Assembly: GCA_015832175.1 (NCBI GenBank)
Contig: WJXW01000001.1
Location: 3,286,001-3,350,000 of the forward strand
Reading direction: 5' to 3'
Origin: Paraphaeosphaeria minitans
Lineage: Eukaryota; Ascomycota; Dothideomycetes; Pleosporales; Didymosphaeriaceae
Length of the DNA stretch: 64,000 nt
Numbering within the stretch: the first letter of the stretch is position 1; each line of letters opens with the position of its first letter. The notes below the pieces were generated by a model. That model saw nothing but the letters and a program-made list of their open reading frames with translations, was not told the DNA's origin and ran no database searches. A program made the position numbers and the translations under genes. Of the stretch, positions 23,979 through 35,837 are shown piece by piece.

Positions 23979-25244
23979 GCGATTTCAATACCCCGGCTTG
24001 TTTCTTTCTTTCCAAAAGTCTCTAGATATCCGATTCTTGGGATGTGGTGGCTGAGGCCATTATGAGTTATGGCTGCAATGATGCATAATGGAATAGGCGG
24101 TTCTGGCGTTGTCCTTCCGTAGATCTCATGTCACGATAACAAATGAATCGAATGGGTTGGGCAAAACAATTAACTTGGCTGATGCTGTGATGACGCACTG
24201 CTGTGCTGCTTCGATATTGTTATTATCCCGTGATATCTTCCCACCGTCTGCGTCACAACCACCACGCTCTTGATATACGTGCCTTGGATGTAGATTGCCT
24301 TTCTCTGTATCCATGTTCGATACTCTGGATACTGCCAGACATCAAAAGCTTATAGTTGATGGCGTGAGGATGAGGAGGTAAAAGTGGTTCAAGGGAAGCA
24401 CGGGCTTAAAAGCAAGGCTCGAAGGCGGGTCTTACAAATGAGCAAAAACTGTCTTATGCTACGAGCTCGATCCATGTCCATTAAGGAGATGCGCACCCAC
24501 TCACAATATAGATAAAGCAGGGACAACTGGAAAGAAGGCATCGCATAAAGGTTTGGAAATTTCTACTTCGCCTTTCTAGCCAGCAGTACGACTTTTACAA
24601 TTCCTTTCCTCTCCGACGGAACGACACAGTTGCCGTCTTCCATGCTCGGAGCGATGCCCGCGAAGACGCACCTGATGGCAGCCACAATCAACACACAACC
24701 AAGCCGCACCACAGATGAGTGCCACCTGCCTACTTTCCTTCTTCTCCCACCCGTTCAAAAGCCAACTTACCGATGCCGGCAACATCACCTTCACATTCCC
24801 GGGATGCACATAACCATGCAGCACGCCCGCCGTATTCCTCGACCTCATTCCGTGCTCGTCCACTCTATCCACTGCCTTGTATCTTGTTTCGAATTCACGC
24901 ACGAGCAGGTAGCCCTCCATGCCGTTTAGTTGGTCCGGCAGCTCCCTTCCCTCCTCTTTCGCAGGAATGAGTTGCACACGCTGTGCACGCCACTCTGAGG
25001 CATTGGGGGATTGAGAAGGGAGACCACGTACACGTTACGGATGGAAGTGCTTATGTGGCAGAAGGGCGTGGCTGTGCGCTGCATGGGTGGGTGCAGAAGC
25101 TGGGTCGGGAGGAAGGGCGCGAGGCTATTGTGCGCATGGTGAGGTTGGCGTCGTTTCTGTCCGGAGTGCCGTCTGGTTTGAGAAAAGGACGTTTAGGAGG
25201 TAGTTTCATTTCAGGAAAGAATCCGTGGCAGGACGGCGATCTAA
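23979..25244. other. Intergenic, TEF1 3' side
   Basis: 1.3 kb with the TEF1 3' UTR. A minus-strand ORF at 24576-24977 starts only at GTG and has no known motif; not called. Confidence 0.45.
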
Positions 25245-25386
25245 TGTAGAGGGTGGCATATAATGCGTAGAGTATCTTCGCGAGCGCGAGCCCGGAGTTG
25301 GATGTTGCGCCGGTTATGTACACTTGACTCAAAAAGATTGATATGTACTTCTCTGTGAATGTTGGGGCGGGCGGAAAGAGGTACAT
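25245..25386 (-). pseudogene. Short-chain dehydrogenase, N-terminal remnant
   Basis: The minus-strand translation from ATG 25386 reads MYLFPPAPTFTEKYISIFLS, then QVYITGATSNSGLALAKILY and ATLYI. This follows the start of fungal classical SDRs (FPP.PTFTEK...KVYIVTGATSGVG...LAKILY...), including the TGATSxxG cofactor loop. Relative to that pattern the residue before TGAT is missing and the second glycine position is altered. Homology stops after about 47 residues; no YxxxK catalytic region follows. A truncated fossil. Confidence 0.6.
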
Positions 25387-25772
25387 GCTTTTAGATCTCG
25401 ATGGCTAAATTTAAGCTTGTCTCTAAAACCCCTGAGATGCATCCGTCTTCAACATGTACTCGCAGATCCTACGGTCGTAATTCCAAGTGTGTTCTGGATT
25501 ACTCAACGGCCAATTTGCGGGTTCCATGGAAGGATGTTGGGTGGGGCGGGGGCGCAGCGCAATTAGACGGTTTGGGCCGCGTGGTACTGGCTTGAGTCAT
25601 CACTCAGATACACATGTAGCAGCATCTTGTTGGTCTTGGCCATATCGATTGATCCTTAGAGTGGTGGAGAGGGGCTTACGCGCCACTCGTCAGTTTGTCC
25701 TGTCCTAGCCTAGCGTCATTCGCTACTTCCCAGAACCTCCGTCATTCTGTCAACACCACAGCACGCGTGAAG
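25387..25772. other. Intergenic spacer / promoter
   Basis: 386 bases before the acidic-motif protein gene; nothing else recognised. Confidence 0.5.
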
Positions 25773-27494
25773 ATGTCCGCAGACCTCTTTGCAGAGTTTG
25801 GATCTTCGTCCAAATCGAGTGTACCTCCTAATCAGCAGCAAAAGCAGCCCGGGCGTCAGGTTGCGACGGCATTCAGGTTTTTCGATGATTTTACAGCACC
25901 ACCAGCCCCTGCACAGGCAGCATCCCAGTCCGCAGCACCTGTTAAACATACGCAACAAGATGATGGTGACAACGACGACTGGGGTGACTTCGAAGGCGGT
26001 GCTTCGTCTTTTGAACCACCTCCCCTGGCGAAGCAGGATTCTTTCGCATTCGTAGCGTCCCAAGCCACCAGAGCACGTGCGCCGACATTGCCATCAACAT
26101 TGGAAAACGTGGGTTTCTGCAGCCGATTCTAACATGGAAGGACTTGTACTTATCCACAAATACAGGATGACTTCTTCTCTTCTTCTGCATCACAGCCTGC
26201 AAAGACAACATGGCAGAGAGCACCTGTTATGAAAGCGAAGAAGTCTCTGGATCCTAGCGTCTTGTTCGATGCAGAAGATGACTTTGACGACGACGACTTT
26301 GGAGACTTCGAGGAGCCGGAAGCAGCCGAAACACAGTCTAATGCCGCACAGATAGCTTCCACTGGAGTGAGTCATTTAGACAGTGAGCGTAATGCATCTG
26401 CTTATCGTGATATACTATAGATTGCGGATTTGCTTGGAGATCTGGATCTGTCCCAACCGACGGCTCCATCTAGCAAGCAACAACATGCTGCGAGCCACAA
26501 AGCATCAGCATCGACCTCTTTAAAGAGCCCTGTTGGCGGATTTGGCTCCGTAGCTACCAGTCAGCATGCAAGAGCTACACCTACCCCTCCAGCACCGAAA
26601 GAGGAAGAGTCATGGGACACATTCGAGGACTGGGAAGCATCTATACCCACTAGAGCACCCACAAAGTCCTCCACAAGACCGTCTCAGAAGACCAAAGACA
26701 CCACTGCGAGGTCCAAATCTGGGACCCCGCCAGCACCCGTCTTGTCGCCTACCTTTGACGATGCGCAGCCCCGAGAGCTCCCGCCCACGAATGTTCCTCC
26801 GCCGGCCGTGCTACTCACGATGTTCCCTCCTCTCTTTTCTGACGCGCAGGAGAAACTCTTCAAGCCCATGGCAGCACAGCCACTCCCGATGCGCAACAAA
26901 GTGCTGGCGGAGCCGGCCACAATCACCTACCTGCAGGGCTACATGATGCTAGCCTCGGTCGCAGCACACATCATCGCCGGGCGCAAGCTCCGGTGGAAGC
27001 GAGACCAGCACCTCTCGCAAGGAATGCGCATAGGCCCCGCATCGTCGCGTGCCACCTCGGGCATGAAGCTCTCGAGCATCGACAAGAGCGAAAGCATGAA
27101 GGAGGAACGGGAAGCATCGGACGTGGTGCGAGTGTGGAAAGAGCAGGTAGGCCGGTTACGGCACGTTGTCTCAGCCGCGAACCAGATCAGGGCGGGCTCG
27201 CTGGGCGTTGTGCCGGATATTCAGGAAACGATGGCTGTCAAGGTGCTGAGACAGGGCGAGGGTGGCGTGCCCGCGAAAGAGCCGTGCATGTTGTGCGGAC
27301 TGAAGAGAGACGAGCGGGTTGGCGCTGTGGATCAAGGGGTCGAGGATAGTTTTGGGGAGTGGTGGGTCGATCAGGTCAACATGCATCGTGGTAAGTTCAC
27401 GTCGGCTGTTGATTTTGAAAAAGCGCGTGGCTAAGTTTCGGCAGGTTGTCGCAATTTCTGGGGCGAGCATCGCGACGGGCTGAGGCAGCGATGA
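25773..27494 (+). CDS. Acidic W/F-motif protein (aftiphilin-like / 'Ppk6-like'), four exons
   Basis: Exons 25773-26108, 26166-26366, 26421-27390 and 27445-27494 join in phase to 518 residues (donors GTGGGT, GTGAGT, GTAAGT; branches TTCTAAC and GCTAAG). The N-terminal half is disordered and acidic with repeated short motifs of the type D-D-W/F-x-x-F: DDWGDFEGG, DDDDFGDFEE, SWDTFEDW. In other proteins (for example aftiphilin) such motifs bind the ear domains of clathrin adaptors, so a role in AP-1/GGA traffic is a fair inference. The C-terminal half (LLTMFPPLFSDAQEKLFKPM; KRDQHLSQGMRIGP; CMLCGLKRDERV with a CxxC; ending CRNFWGEHRDGLRQR) follows a conserved ascomycete protein that databases sometimes label Ppk6. 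No protein-kinase motifs are present, so the kinase label is not supported here. Confidence 0.8.
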
Positions 27495-27867
27495 GGATGG
27501 CGTGGGAAAATGCAACGGTTGCCATACCTACCCAAGACAATGTATATACTATCTACGAGGCACCGAAAGAAGACGGCCTACGGCGTTGAACCACGTGCGA
27601 GCTAGTCAACCAATAGCCTGGCGCGGGGATGGCGGGCGGAACTGCATGGCAAAAGCAATCATCAACAAATTCTTTACTGCAGACGCCCAGGCTCGTGGAG
27701 ACTCGAGAGGTTCAACGAGTGAGTGGTTCGGCGAGCGGGTGGGTTTGCGACGCTGAGGCTAAGCAGGCGTCGAAGAAGGTCAAGCCGTTAGGTAGGTAGG
27801 TATACCGTTATATAGGTATTTGGCATAGGCAGGTAGGTACAGTACGGTAGGCTTGCCAAGTAGGTGC

Positions 27868-27962
27868 AGGTCAAGGTCAAGGTTAGGGTCAAGGTCAAGG
27901 TCAAGGTTAGGGTCAAGGTCAAGGTCAAGGCCAAGGTCAAGGCCAAGGTCAAGGTCAAGGCC
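27868..27962. repeat. Hexamer minisatellite AGGTCA with TTAGGG variants
   Basis: About 15 hexamers of AGGTCA with AGGTTA, GGGTCA and AGGCCA variants. At two places AGGTTA-GGGTCA produces the string TTAGGG, the fungal telomere word. Non-coding. Confidence 0.92.
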
Positions 27963-28755
27963 GGCGTCGGCGGCATGTTGGGGTGCAGAGGCAAAGAAAA
28001 AGAATGCGTCTGGCGCGTGGGGAGTGGGTAGATAGACAGTCTGAGGGTGCTGCGGTCATGGCTGCCATGTGAGAGGGTTCTTGGTCACCTGGTTTGGGCC
28101 TTGCAAGCTTGTGTCTGGGCGTGAGTCTTGGGCGGACGTGGGCGCTCGTAGTGAAGATCAGATGGACTAGCTGCAGGGCGGCGGCCACCACAAGCCCCTC
28201 CAGCAGAGATCGGACAATTGCGACGACTGTCTCCTCTCCCGCGTTGCACTGACTCTTTGCCTCTTTGACTCTTTACTGTTTGACGGTGACTCTTTGACTC
28301 TCCGTCTCTGATTCGACTTGTACGCGCGCTTCGAAGCAGGCCCGCCACCTAGCAGCATCCTTCCCTTCCCTTCCCTTCCCCGCCATCTGCTCGGCCACTG
28401 GCCCTGCATCTGCACCGTAGCCCCAGCGCCGAAACCGCTCGCCGTCGCGACGCACTTTTTTTCCTGCCGCCGATTGGAGTGCGACATTGGCTGAGCACAC
28501 CGAGCACTGCCGTTGTGACTTCTGCGTCCTGTCACTAGACCCGAGGCACACGTCGGCCACTGTGAGGCACCCCCGAGGGAATGAGCCAGCCACGAAGAGA
28601 TGGTGAGTAGCAAGCGTCTGATGACCCTTGAGCCAGCGCGCGCTTCTCCCAACGTTCTCCCATGCGCCTTCACCGCTCCATGGGTGGCCGTTGCGAGCGT
28701 CCCCTCCCCCGACAGCGCTCCGTGGATGAACCTGATATCCACCGCGCACGACGAC

Positions 28756-28812
28756 ACCAACAACCACAACAACAACCACAACAACAACCACAACACGACA
28801 ACCACAACGGCA

Positions 28813-28850
<38 letters not shown>

Positions 28851-28851
28851 C
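28756..28851. repeat. CAA-rich microsatellite in PSK1 5' leader
   Basis: Interrupted then pure (CAA)n ending 90 bases before the ATG of the PAS kinase gene. CAA-rich leaders are unstructured and G-poor; an effect on translation is possible but inferred. Confidence 0.9.
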
Positions 28852-28941
28852 GAGCACCCCAACACCCGTCGCACCTGCCTCGCCCGCCTCGTTTGACCCG
28901 GCCCCCACGCGCCTTCCTCCCTCCACCGCCCACTGCTGCAC

Positions 28942-31900
28942 ATGAACTTGTCGGCTGATTTCACCCCGCCAGGTCACGAAGAACCACTGTCGTCGCTGCC
29001 GCAGCTCACCCGCTTCATCACCGCCCCCGAACATGCCTCGCTGCCCAAGAACAAGAGCACGAGCAACCTGCTCGCACAGCGCTCGCCGGCGAGCCTGTCT
29101 GTGAATACCAAACGCATGAGCATCGACGCGGGGCAGATGGACAGGATGGCCCGGTAGGTGCCTGGTAGTGCATGGCTGCTCTGCCCGCTCCGTCCGCCAA
29201 CATGCTTACACTGCCCAGCTCACCCATCGTCCCCGAACACGAACACGGCCTGGGAGCCTCTGGCCTCCGCCGCATCCGCCAGCAAGGCCCAGGCTCCCGC
29301 GCCGCCTCTGCACACCGAGCAGCCTCGCTGAACATCAATCCTACGCCGCCCGCGTCGAGACATCCTTCCACCTCCGCGCCCACCGCCCCAAGCTCCCCCA
29401 CGCTCGCCTTCGGGGAGGATCTCACCCGCTTCCCCAGCGAGTCGCTGCACTCGTTTTCGTTTGCGACCCAGTCTGACGAGTTCATGCACAATCGCCAGAA
29501 CGTCTTGAAGCGGTCCATAGACTTCATGCAGAACAAGCTAGGCTGGGCAGCTGTCAATCCCGGCATTGCACAGGCCCAGGCAAAAATCAGCGGAGACCAA
29601 GAGGTTCAGAGCATGATGGAGCTGCTGACTCGGGCCAACCTGATCGGCGGCGATGCTGCAGGTGCTCATGGTCTGGGAGCCCTTGGACCGATGACTGGGC
29701 CTGCTGACATGGATGGAGAGAACCTATTCGAGAAGAGCTTCGTCCATGTCCAGAGGTCGCAAAGTCCTGTGAGTATTCTGAGCTCTGCCCGCTCACCAAT
29801 CCTCAAGTCTCCCATGGATATGCGGAACGGCGACGCTACCGACGAGAACCTCGACGCGAGCAGCACTTCTGTTTCTGATTTAACCTCTGAAGCCTCGAGT
29901 CAACGAACCGGCACTTCGCCGCCACCACCGCCACCGCCACAAAGACCCCAACGAGCAGCACTGAAGCGAACTCTTACCGACGTGGCACCACTTTCGATAC
30001 AACATCAGCTCAACGATGCCCTGGCCCAGCCCTATCGCGTAGGAGAGCGGGATCTTACAAACCAGCTCATGTCTCCATCCATTCCTACTGCGACCCCCAT
30101 TTCTAGCTTTTCAGGCCCTCACTCTGCAGGGCCCGTTCCCCACGGGCAACACGGCAGCCGCTGGGCCCCAGCTGCGCAAGCAATCTTCACCACCGAAGCT
30201 ACAGCTCCTTGGACCATCACCGCCGCGAACGACCTTGCCTGCCTGGTGTTTGGGGTGACACGAGCGGAGGTTCGAAAGCTAGGTATACTGGAAGTCGTTC
30301 GGGAAGAACGGCGGGAATGGCTTGAGGATAAGCTGCGGGACCCACAGATTGGATCAAAGGCATCCCGGGACCTGCACAACCAGAGTCAGCCAACTTCCCC
30401 TGCTCCGACGACCACATTGAAAGTTGGTAACGGCGTTACAGCGAGGCTACTGAGCAAGCCTTCGTCGCGGCAAGTTGCCCAAAATAAAAATCGCCGTGCA
30501 CAGACTGATGACGGAAGCGGCTCGTCGTACGCTCCGAAGCCTACCCCGAAGGCAGCCTCGCACCATGAATCCAAGCCTTCCAGGGGAGTCCTGCTGTGTG
30601 GTGATGTAGTGCCAATTCGAAAGCGGAATGGCGCGACAGGCAGTGCTAGCTTGTGGGTCAAGGAAAAACGAGGCGGTCTAATCTGGGTCCTGGAAGAGAT
30701 CGCGGAAGACGTCGTAGAAATTAACGTCGATGAAGTGGGATGCGTAATGAAGGGAGTTGGAGCGATAGAAGCAGTGTTTGGCAGTGATCGGTTACGGAGA
30801 GGCATGGACCTCAGCCGTCTTATACCGGCAATCCCCAGGGTCCAAGGAGTGTATACGGGGGCCCTGGACTACGACAGAATCGCCGAACTCCGCAACTTCA
30901 CCGCTCGGACAGCGAACAGCATTAATATACCCGTAACAGTCGAAGGCTTAGTTGGCGAGCCTACCTTCCGTGTCACGAGCTTTCCTCACATCGCTGGTAT
31001 CGTCGTGTTATCGGCATCGGACCTTAGCATCGGCAGCTCCAATACAGTATTCACGTCGGCCTTGTTCGGACAGGCAAAGCCTGACGGCCTCCACATCACA
31101 CAGCTGATTCCCGGCTTTGACAGGATTCTCAATGTGATGACGGATGAAGACAATGTAGAGCTTGTGGATGGAATCGTCATTCCAGAGCATAGTTTCCGCC
31201 GGGCGCGAGCACTTTTGGCCATGCGAGAAGGGCGTGGCGATGCAGCGACGCTCTTCCTCAAACCCAGCGGGCTGCCAGCGCTCCACCGGGACGGCACCGA
31301 CATTATGGTCGACGTGCAGATGAGAGTCGTGAAGAGCGAGAAAAAACCAATATTCGACGAGCAGGTCATCGAGGAAGAAAATGCCTCGTCCAGCCGAACA
31401 CCAAACACGGAACTGGTATTTGCGTTGTGGATCACTTATTCCAGACAGTTGCATGCGGCTAATCAGGGTGTCGGACCTGTTACACCTCTCGTGTCACGAC
31501 CAGGCACACCTCCCCATCAACCTTCGCCCGGACAATCAACCTTGGTCAACACCGAGGAAACTGAGTCTGAACAGATGACGACCGATACGCACGTCTCTTT
31601 GCTAACGCAACAACTCCAACAAGCCAATCATTCTGCTCCCTCCACCGAGCCACGCACGACACCACCGCTCGAAGTCGCGCAAGAAGTCGAGGAGCCGCCT
31701 CAGAAAAAGGCCATCAACGACTTCGTGGTGATTGAGGATATGGGACAGGGCGCATACGGCCAAGTAAAGCTGTGTCGATCCAAGAAGCACAGCAGCAAGA
31801 AGTCTGTCATCAAGTACGTGACGAAGCGACGGATCCTTGTCGATACTTGGACGCGCGACCGTCGGCTCGGCACAGTACCCTTGGAGATTCACGTTTTGGA

Positions 31901-32575
31901 TTATCTACGGAGAGACGGCTTCAAACACCCTAACATTGTGGAGATGACCGATTTCTTCGAAGATGATATCAATTACTACATCGAGATGGTGCCGCACGGT
32001 CTGCCGGGCATGGATCTATTTGACTACATCGAACTCCGCGTCAACATGGAGGAGAAGGAATGCCGAAAGATCTTCGTGCAGGTGGCGGATGCGGTGCACC
32101 ACCTGCACACAAAAGCAAAGGTAGTCCACCGCGACATCAAAGACGAGAACGTCATCTTGGACGGAGAGGGCAACATCAAGTTGATCGACTTCGGCAGCGC
32201 AGCGTACATCAAGAGCGGGCCCTTTGATGTCTTTGTTGGAACTATTGGTGAGTATTATACTCTCTCCACTGGCAGCTTGAACTGACTTCCTCGATAGACT
32301 ACGCTGCTCCCGAAGTTCTCGCTGGCAAGGCATACCGCGGCAAAGAGCAGGACGTCTGGGCCCTCGGTATCCTCCTTTACACTATCGTGTACAAGGAAAA
32401 CCCCTTTTATAGCATCGACGAGATCATGGACCACGACTTGCGCGTGCCTTACATCATGTCCGAAGAAAATCTCGACTTGATTCGACTCATGCTCGACCGC
32501 GACGTCGAGCGGCGTATTACTATTTCTCAGGTCTTGGAGCATCCCTGGTGCCAAATGGCGGATGGCGCTTCGTGA
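28942..32575 (+). CDS. PSK1: PAS-domain serine/threonine kinase (PSK1/PSK2 family), three exons
   Basis: Cytosolic nutrient-sensing kinase which in yeast controls glycogen and sugar allocation and translation. Exons 28942-29153, 29219-32247 and 32298-32575 join to 1172 residues; introns of 65 nt (GTAGGT...CCCAG) and 50 nt (GTGAGT...GATAG). The start is the first ATG after an in-frame TGA near 28896. A long Ser/Pro-rich N-terminus precedes a PAS-like segment around residues 385-450 (TEATAPWTITAANDLACLVF). The kinase domain spans about 905-1165: GQGAYG loop, VIKYV lysine, HRDIKDEN (about 1040), DFG (about 1061) and APE, ending with an HPW motif. All catalytic residues are present. The family has two paralogues in yeast; this looks like the single filamentous-fungal form. 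Confidence 0.93.
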
Positions 32576-33494
32576 GCACGTTTGAGCGTGCAAGCACACA
32601 GAGATAGAAGAGCGGTATGCAGTTTGAAGCTACCCCCTGCAAGGCGACGAGTGGGGCGCATATAGAGGAACGACCAATTGATGAAATGAACGACGATGAT
32701 TTTCCGGCATTTGAGCACTGGGCTGTTTTGCATGGGGAGGGTGGGGATTGCGCTTGCGTCCTGGGCGGCTACGGTGAGGGCAAAGATAACTTCTTGAGGA
32801 TTGTACGTGGGTTGGACGAGTGTTTAGATGAAAGTGAAATACCCGAACGCGTGGATACATGCGGATTGTTTTGCTCCCTGTTGGAACGACGTCGATGCGT
32901 GTCATCGGTCATGCGGTGGCGACGTGCAGCTTTGAAGCATGGTGGTTGTTGGGCCAGCTGCCCGTTTGCTTGCTTTGTGACCGCGGCAATCTGCATGCGC
33001 ATCTGAAACAGGGTCATTCTCGCACACCAGCCACAGGCTCGAAGTAGCGACCGCCGCTACCTACCTAAGCGAAAGTAATCAGATGGTAGGTACATATTGC
33101 CGGTTGCGGGTGGCTCATCAGCCTCGGCCCGGGTCCGAGACAGCCTTGCCAGCCAGACCGACTGACTGACGATACGGGTGCTGGGGGCTGGGTGGTGCCT
33201 TGTTATCGTTCTCGTACTCGTACTCGTGTCAGAGGGGTGGACTTGATAACCTGCGGGGGGTTTTTTCCCTAGGGAAGATGTCTGGATCGATGGGTAGTCT
33301 TGTTTCCTAGCATCGGAAGGCTTCTACCTATCTACCTATCTATCTATCTCTCTATCTACGGACTGTCCTTGGGTGAGGATTATCGTACCACACTGACCTT
33401 TACCGACGTGTCAACTGTAGGTAGAGCTAGTAGGTAGGTAGCGTAACTCTGAAGGAGAAGAAAGAAAGAAAACAAAAGAAAACAAAACACAAAC
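32576..33494. other. Intergenic with TCTA/TAGG microsatellites
   Basis: About 920 bases; (TCTA)n at 33324-33359 and TAGG run near 33430-33441 just upstream of the next gene. No gene seen. Confidence 0.5.
33324..33359. repeat. TCTA/CCTA microsatellite
   Basis: CTACCTATCTACCTATCTAT-type run of tetranucleotides, about nine units. Confidence 0.88.
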
Positions 33495-35837
33495 ATGCCG
33501 CCTACACGAGAAAACGACGTTGCTCCGCCGCCGTATTCCTCGCACCCCGCCCCTACACCTGCTGCTGATACGCACGTCGGAATCGGGTGCGAGTGGGGTG
33601 ATGCGATCAACGCAGAACTGCCCACGGCGACGCAGTGTGCGACGCATCTGAAGCTGCTGCATTCCCTTGCGAGACTGAGAAAAGAGGTCGGGTGCTGTGA
33701 AGGGCTGTATGGGATTTCGTTCGAGGGGGGCACGGTGGGTGGTGCGGCAGAGGCGGGGACGTTGGCGGAGCGGGTGAGGGAGAAGAGGTGGAGCGTCTTT
33801 GTGGCGAGGGCGGTGGATCGGTTTGAGAGGTGGTGGGAGCGTTTGCTTGAGGGTTGTGGGGCGTGGAATGCGAAGCTGCAGACGAGCTACTTTGATGGGG
33901 CTCGGTCGGGGGAGGCGAAGGAGGTAAGTCCACCATCAGGGGCGGAGTGTATAGGTCTTTTCTTTTCTTTTCTCTTATCTTCTTTGGGAAAGGGAGAAGA
34001 CGTGTTCCTCGCTCAGTTGGGATTTACCTACACCAGCCTGGCTTAGTTCACACTGACCTTTTGTCCTCTCTTTAGGTGGCGAGGTGGCCATCGGAGGGCA
34101 TTGGTATGGATGCGTTCCTGTACAAGTGTATGCCTCCGCTGGATGTGCTGATGGTCTGGCATACGTATATGCTGAACCCAAGGGCCTATCTGGAGGATTG
34201 CATGCGCTTTGGGAAACGGACGCAGTGGAGGAGTAGCTTCCCGTGGCAGCTGATTGAAGAGAGCATCGACGAGTCGTTTGCGTACGATCCACCTGCAGAA
34301 TCGAAGGAGACGTTTGCACGGCTCACACCGGATGCGCCGTGGGACTGGGAGCATGATATGTGTGACAAGTCTGTTGCCTGTCCGAGATGCTGCAACGAGC
34401 TGCTGGTTCCGTACACGCGTACTCCCACCAAATACTCCGCGGATGACATCAGTGTGTACCTTGCAGAATATTTTGGATACGCCAGTAATAGCTTTTACGA
34501 GGTTTGCTCGCGATGCGATCTCGTTGTCACCCACGAGAAACTTCGCGTGGGCAAGTTCGTCGACGACGTCACCGAGCTCCGCACACACAACCTGCCACTA
34601 TATGGAACAGTCCTGGGTGCTAAAGGTATCCCTGAAGTAACAGCCAAAGGCAGGAAGCTCGGCAGCCACGATCCCTTCTTCCCCAACCGGTTGTGCGAGA
34701 GACTGCAGCGATTCGAACCCCAATCGCTGCGCAAGGATATGGAACACCTCACCATCGACTCTGTCAAGAGGGACTTCGAGAAGATAATGAGAAAGAGGGA
34801 GATTGTGTGCTACGTGAACTCGGATCAGTACAATAAATTCCACCTAGCACGAGACAGCAAGATAGCCGTCCGCAAGATGCTGAGCCACTACTGGGACAAC
34901 TCGAGTCCGTTCGCGCTCGACCTCGTCGGCGGCGTCGCGCGCCAGGCCAGCTTCATTATAGAAGATGGTCAAGATGGACTGGCTCCACAGTCCCTCCTTG
35001 ACTGCAACCATGCACCGCTCCGTCCTGAAGTACCACCGCTTCAAGAACCTCATCGCCATATCCACCAACATGGCCGTCCCCACCCTCGACATCGACCTCG
35101 CGTGGCACACGCACCAACTCACCCCGAAAACCTACTACAGATACACTCTCTCCGAGACCAAGCGCTTCGTGAACCACGACGACAAGGTCCCCGGGCCCGA
35201 CCTCAGCACGGCCTTCGTCCGCACGGCCCAGCTCTACGAGAAGAAGTACGCCGAACCGTACGCCGAGTGCGCGTGCTGGTACTGCGAGGTCACCCGCGAG
35301 GAGCGCCGCGCTGCCCTATCCAGCCGCGTCTTCGGCTTCCCGCTGGACGTCGAGCGCACCGCCGCCATGGAGCTACCCACGCACGCGGCAGCCGGTCCGC
35401 ACATCAGCACGCACAATGCCCTCGTCCCGGCGTCGACGACGGCGACGGCGCCGCAGCGCCGCGCAGAGCGCGACAGGCTCGACAGGGCGTACGCAGGTGT
35501 GCGCGCGCGCTACGCAAAGAAGAAGCGCGTGCCGCCCGAGAGGGAAACGCACACCGTGGTCTACGGGCCGTATGGGTATCCGGTCGTCCTGCCGGGGTAT
35601 GTGCCCTACTACGCCGAGTCGACGGCGGCGAGCCAGGCGAGTCTGTATGTGGGCGGGGGGTGCATCGTGGGGACGTGCTGTCCGCAGGCGAGTGCTGGGA
35701 ATTGTGCGGGCGCAGGGGGGGTAGGGTCGTCGTGTACGGCGAGTTCTTTGGGGCCGGGGGGTGGGTGCGGTGGAGGGGGTTGTGGTGGAGGGGGTTGCGG
35801 TGGAGGAGGAGGTGGAGGGGGTGGATGTGGTAGTTGA
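33495..35837 (+). CDS. DUF1399 / glycine-rich domain protein, with an apparent frameshift
   Basis: Exon 1 33495-33923; intron 33924-34075 (GTAAGT...TTTAG); exon 2 from 34076. The protein carries two copies of the family's WHT(H)xLxPxxY signature: VWHTYMLNPRAYLEDC in the first frame and LAWHTHQLTPKTYYRYT in the next frame. The two halves do not share a frame: near 34955-34964, between GGVARQASFI and MVKMDWLHSP, one base must be gained or lost. No intron with credible signals bridges it. Allowing the shift gives about 729 residues, ending in a Gly/Cys-rich tail of CGGGG units. The upstream frame happens to stay open to 35833 but loses all family similarity. Causes: assembly error, true mutation, or recoding. 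Family function in fungi is not established; plant GRDPs act in stress signalling. Confidence 0.75.

Larger units (their letters stand above)
27495..28941. other. Intergenic with two repeat tracts, PSK1 5' UTR
   Basis: 1.4 kb containing a hexamer minisatellite (27868-27962), a CCTTCC run near 28366 and a CAA-rich tract (28756-28851). Long minus-strand ORFs (28167-29034) are products of translating the CAA/TTG repeat and GC-rich DNA. Confidence 0.5.

Noticed and set aside
24576..24977. 133-codon minus-strand ORF downstream of TEF1
   Set aside because: No ATG at the start, no recognised domain; kept out for lack of support.
28167..29034. Two long overlapping minus-strand ORFs (265 and 253 codons)
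   Set aside because: They translate the CAA/TTG repeat into poly-Val, poly-Leu or poly-Cys and have no family similarity; PSK1 lies on the other strand.
34962..35833. Continuation of the first GRDP frame to 35833
   Set aside because: It becomes Arg/His/Pro-rich without family similarity, whereas the +1 frame carries the conserved WHTHQLTPKTYY motif.
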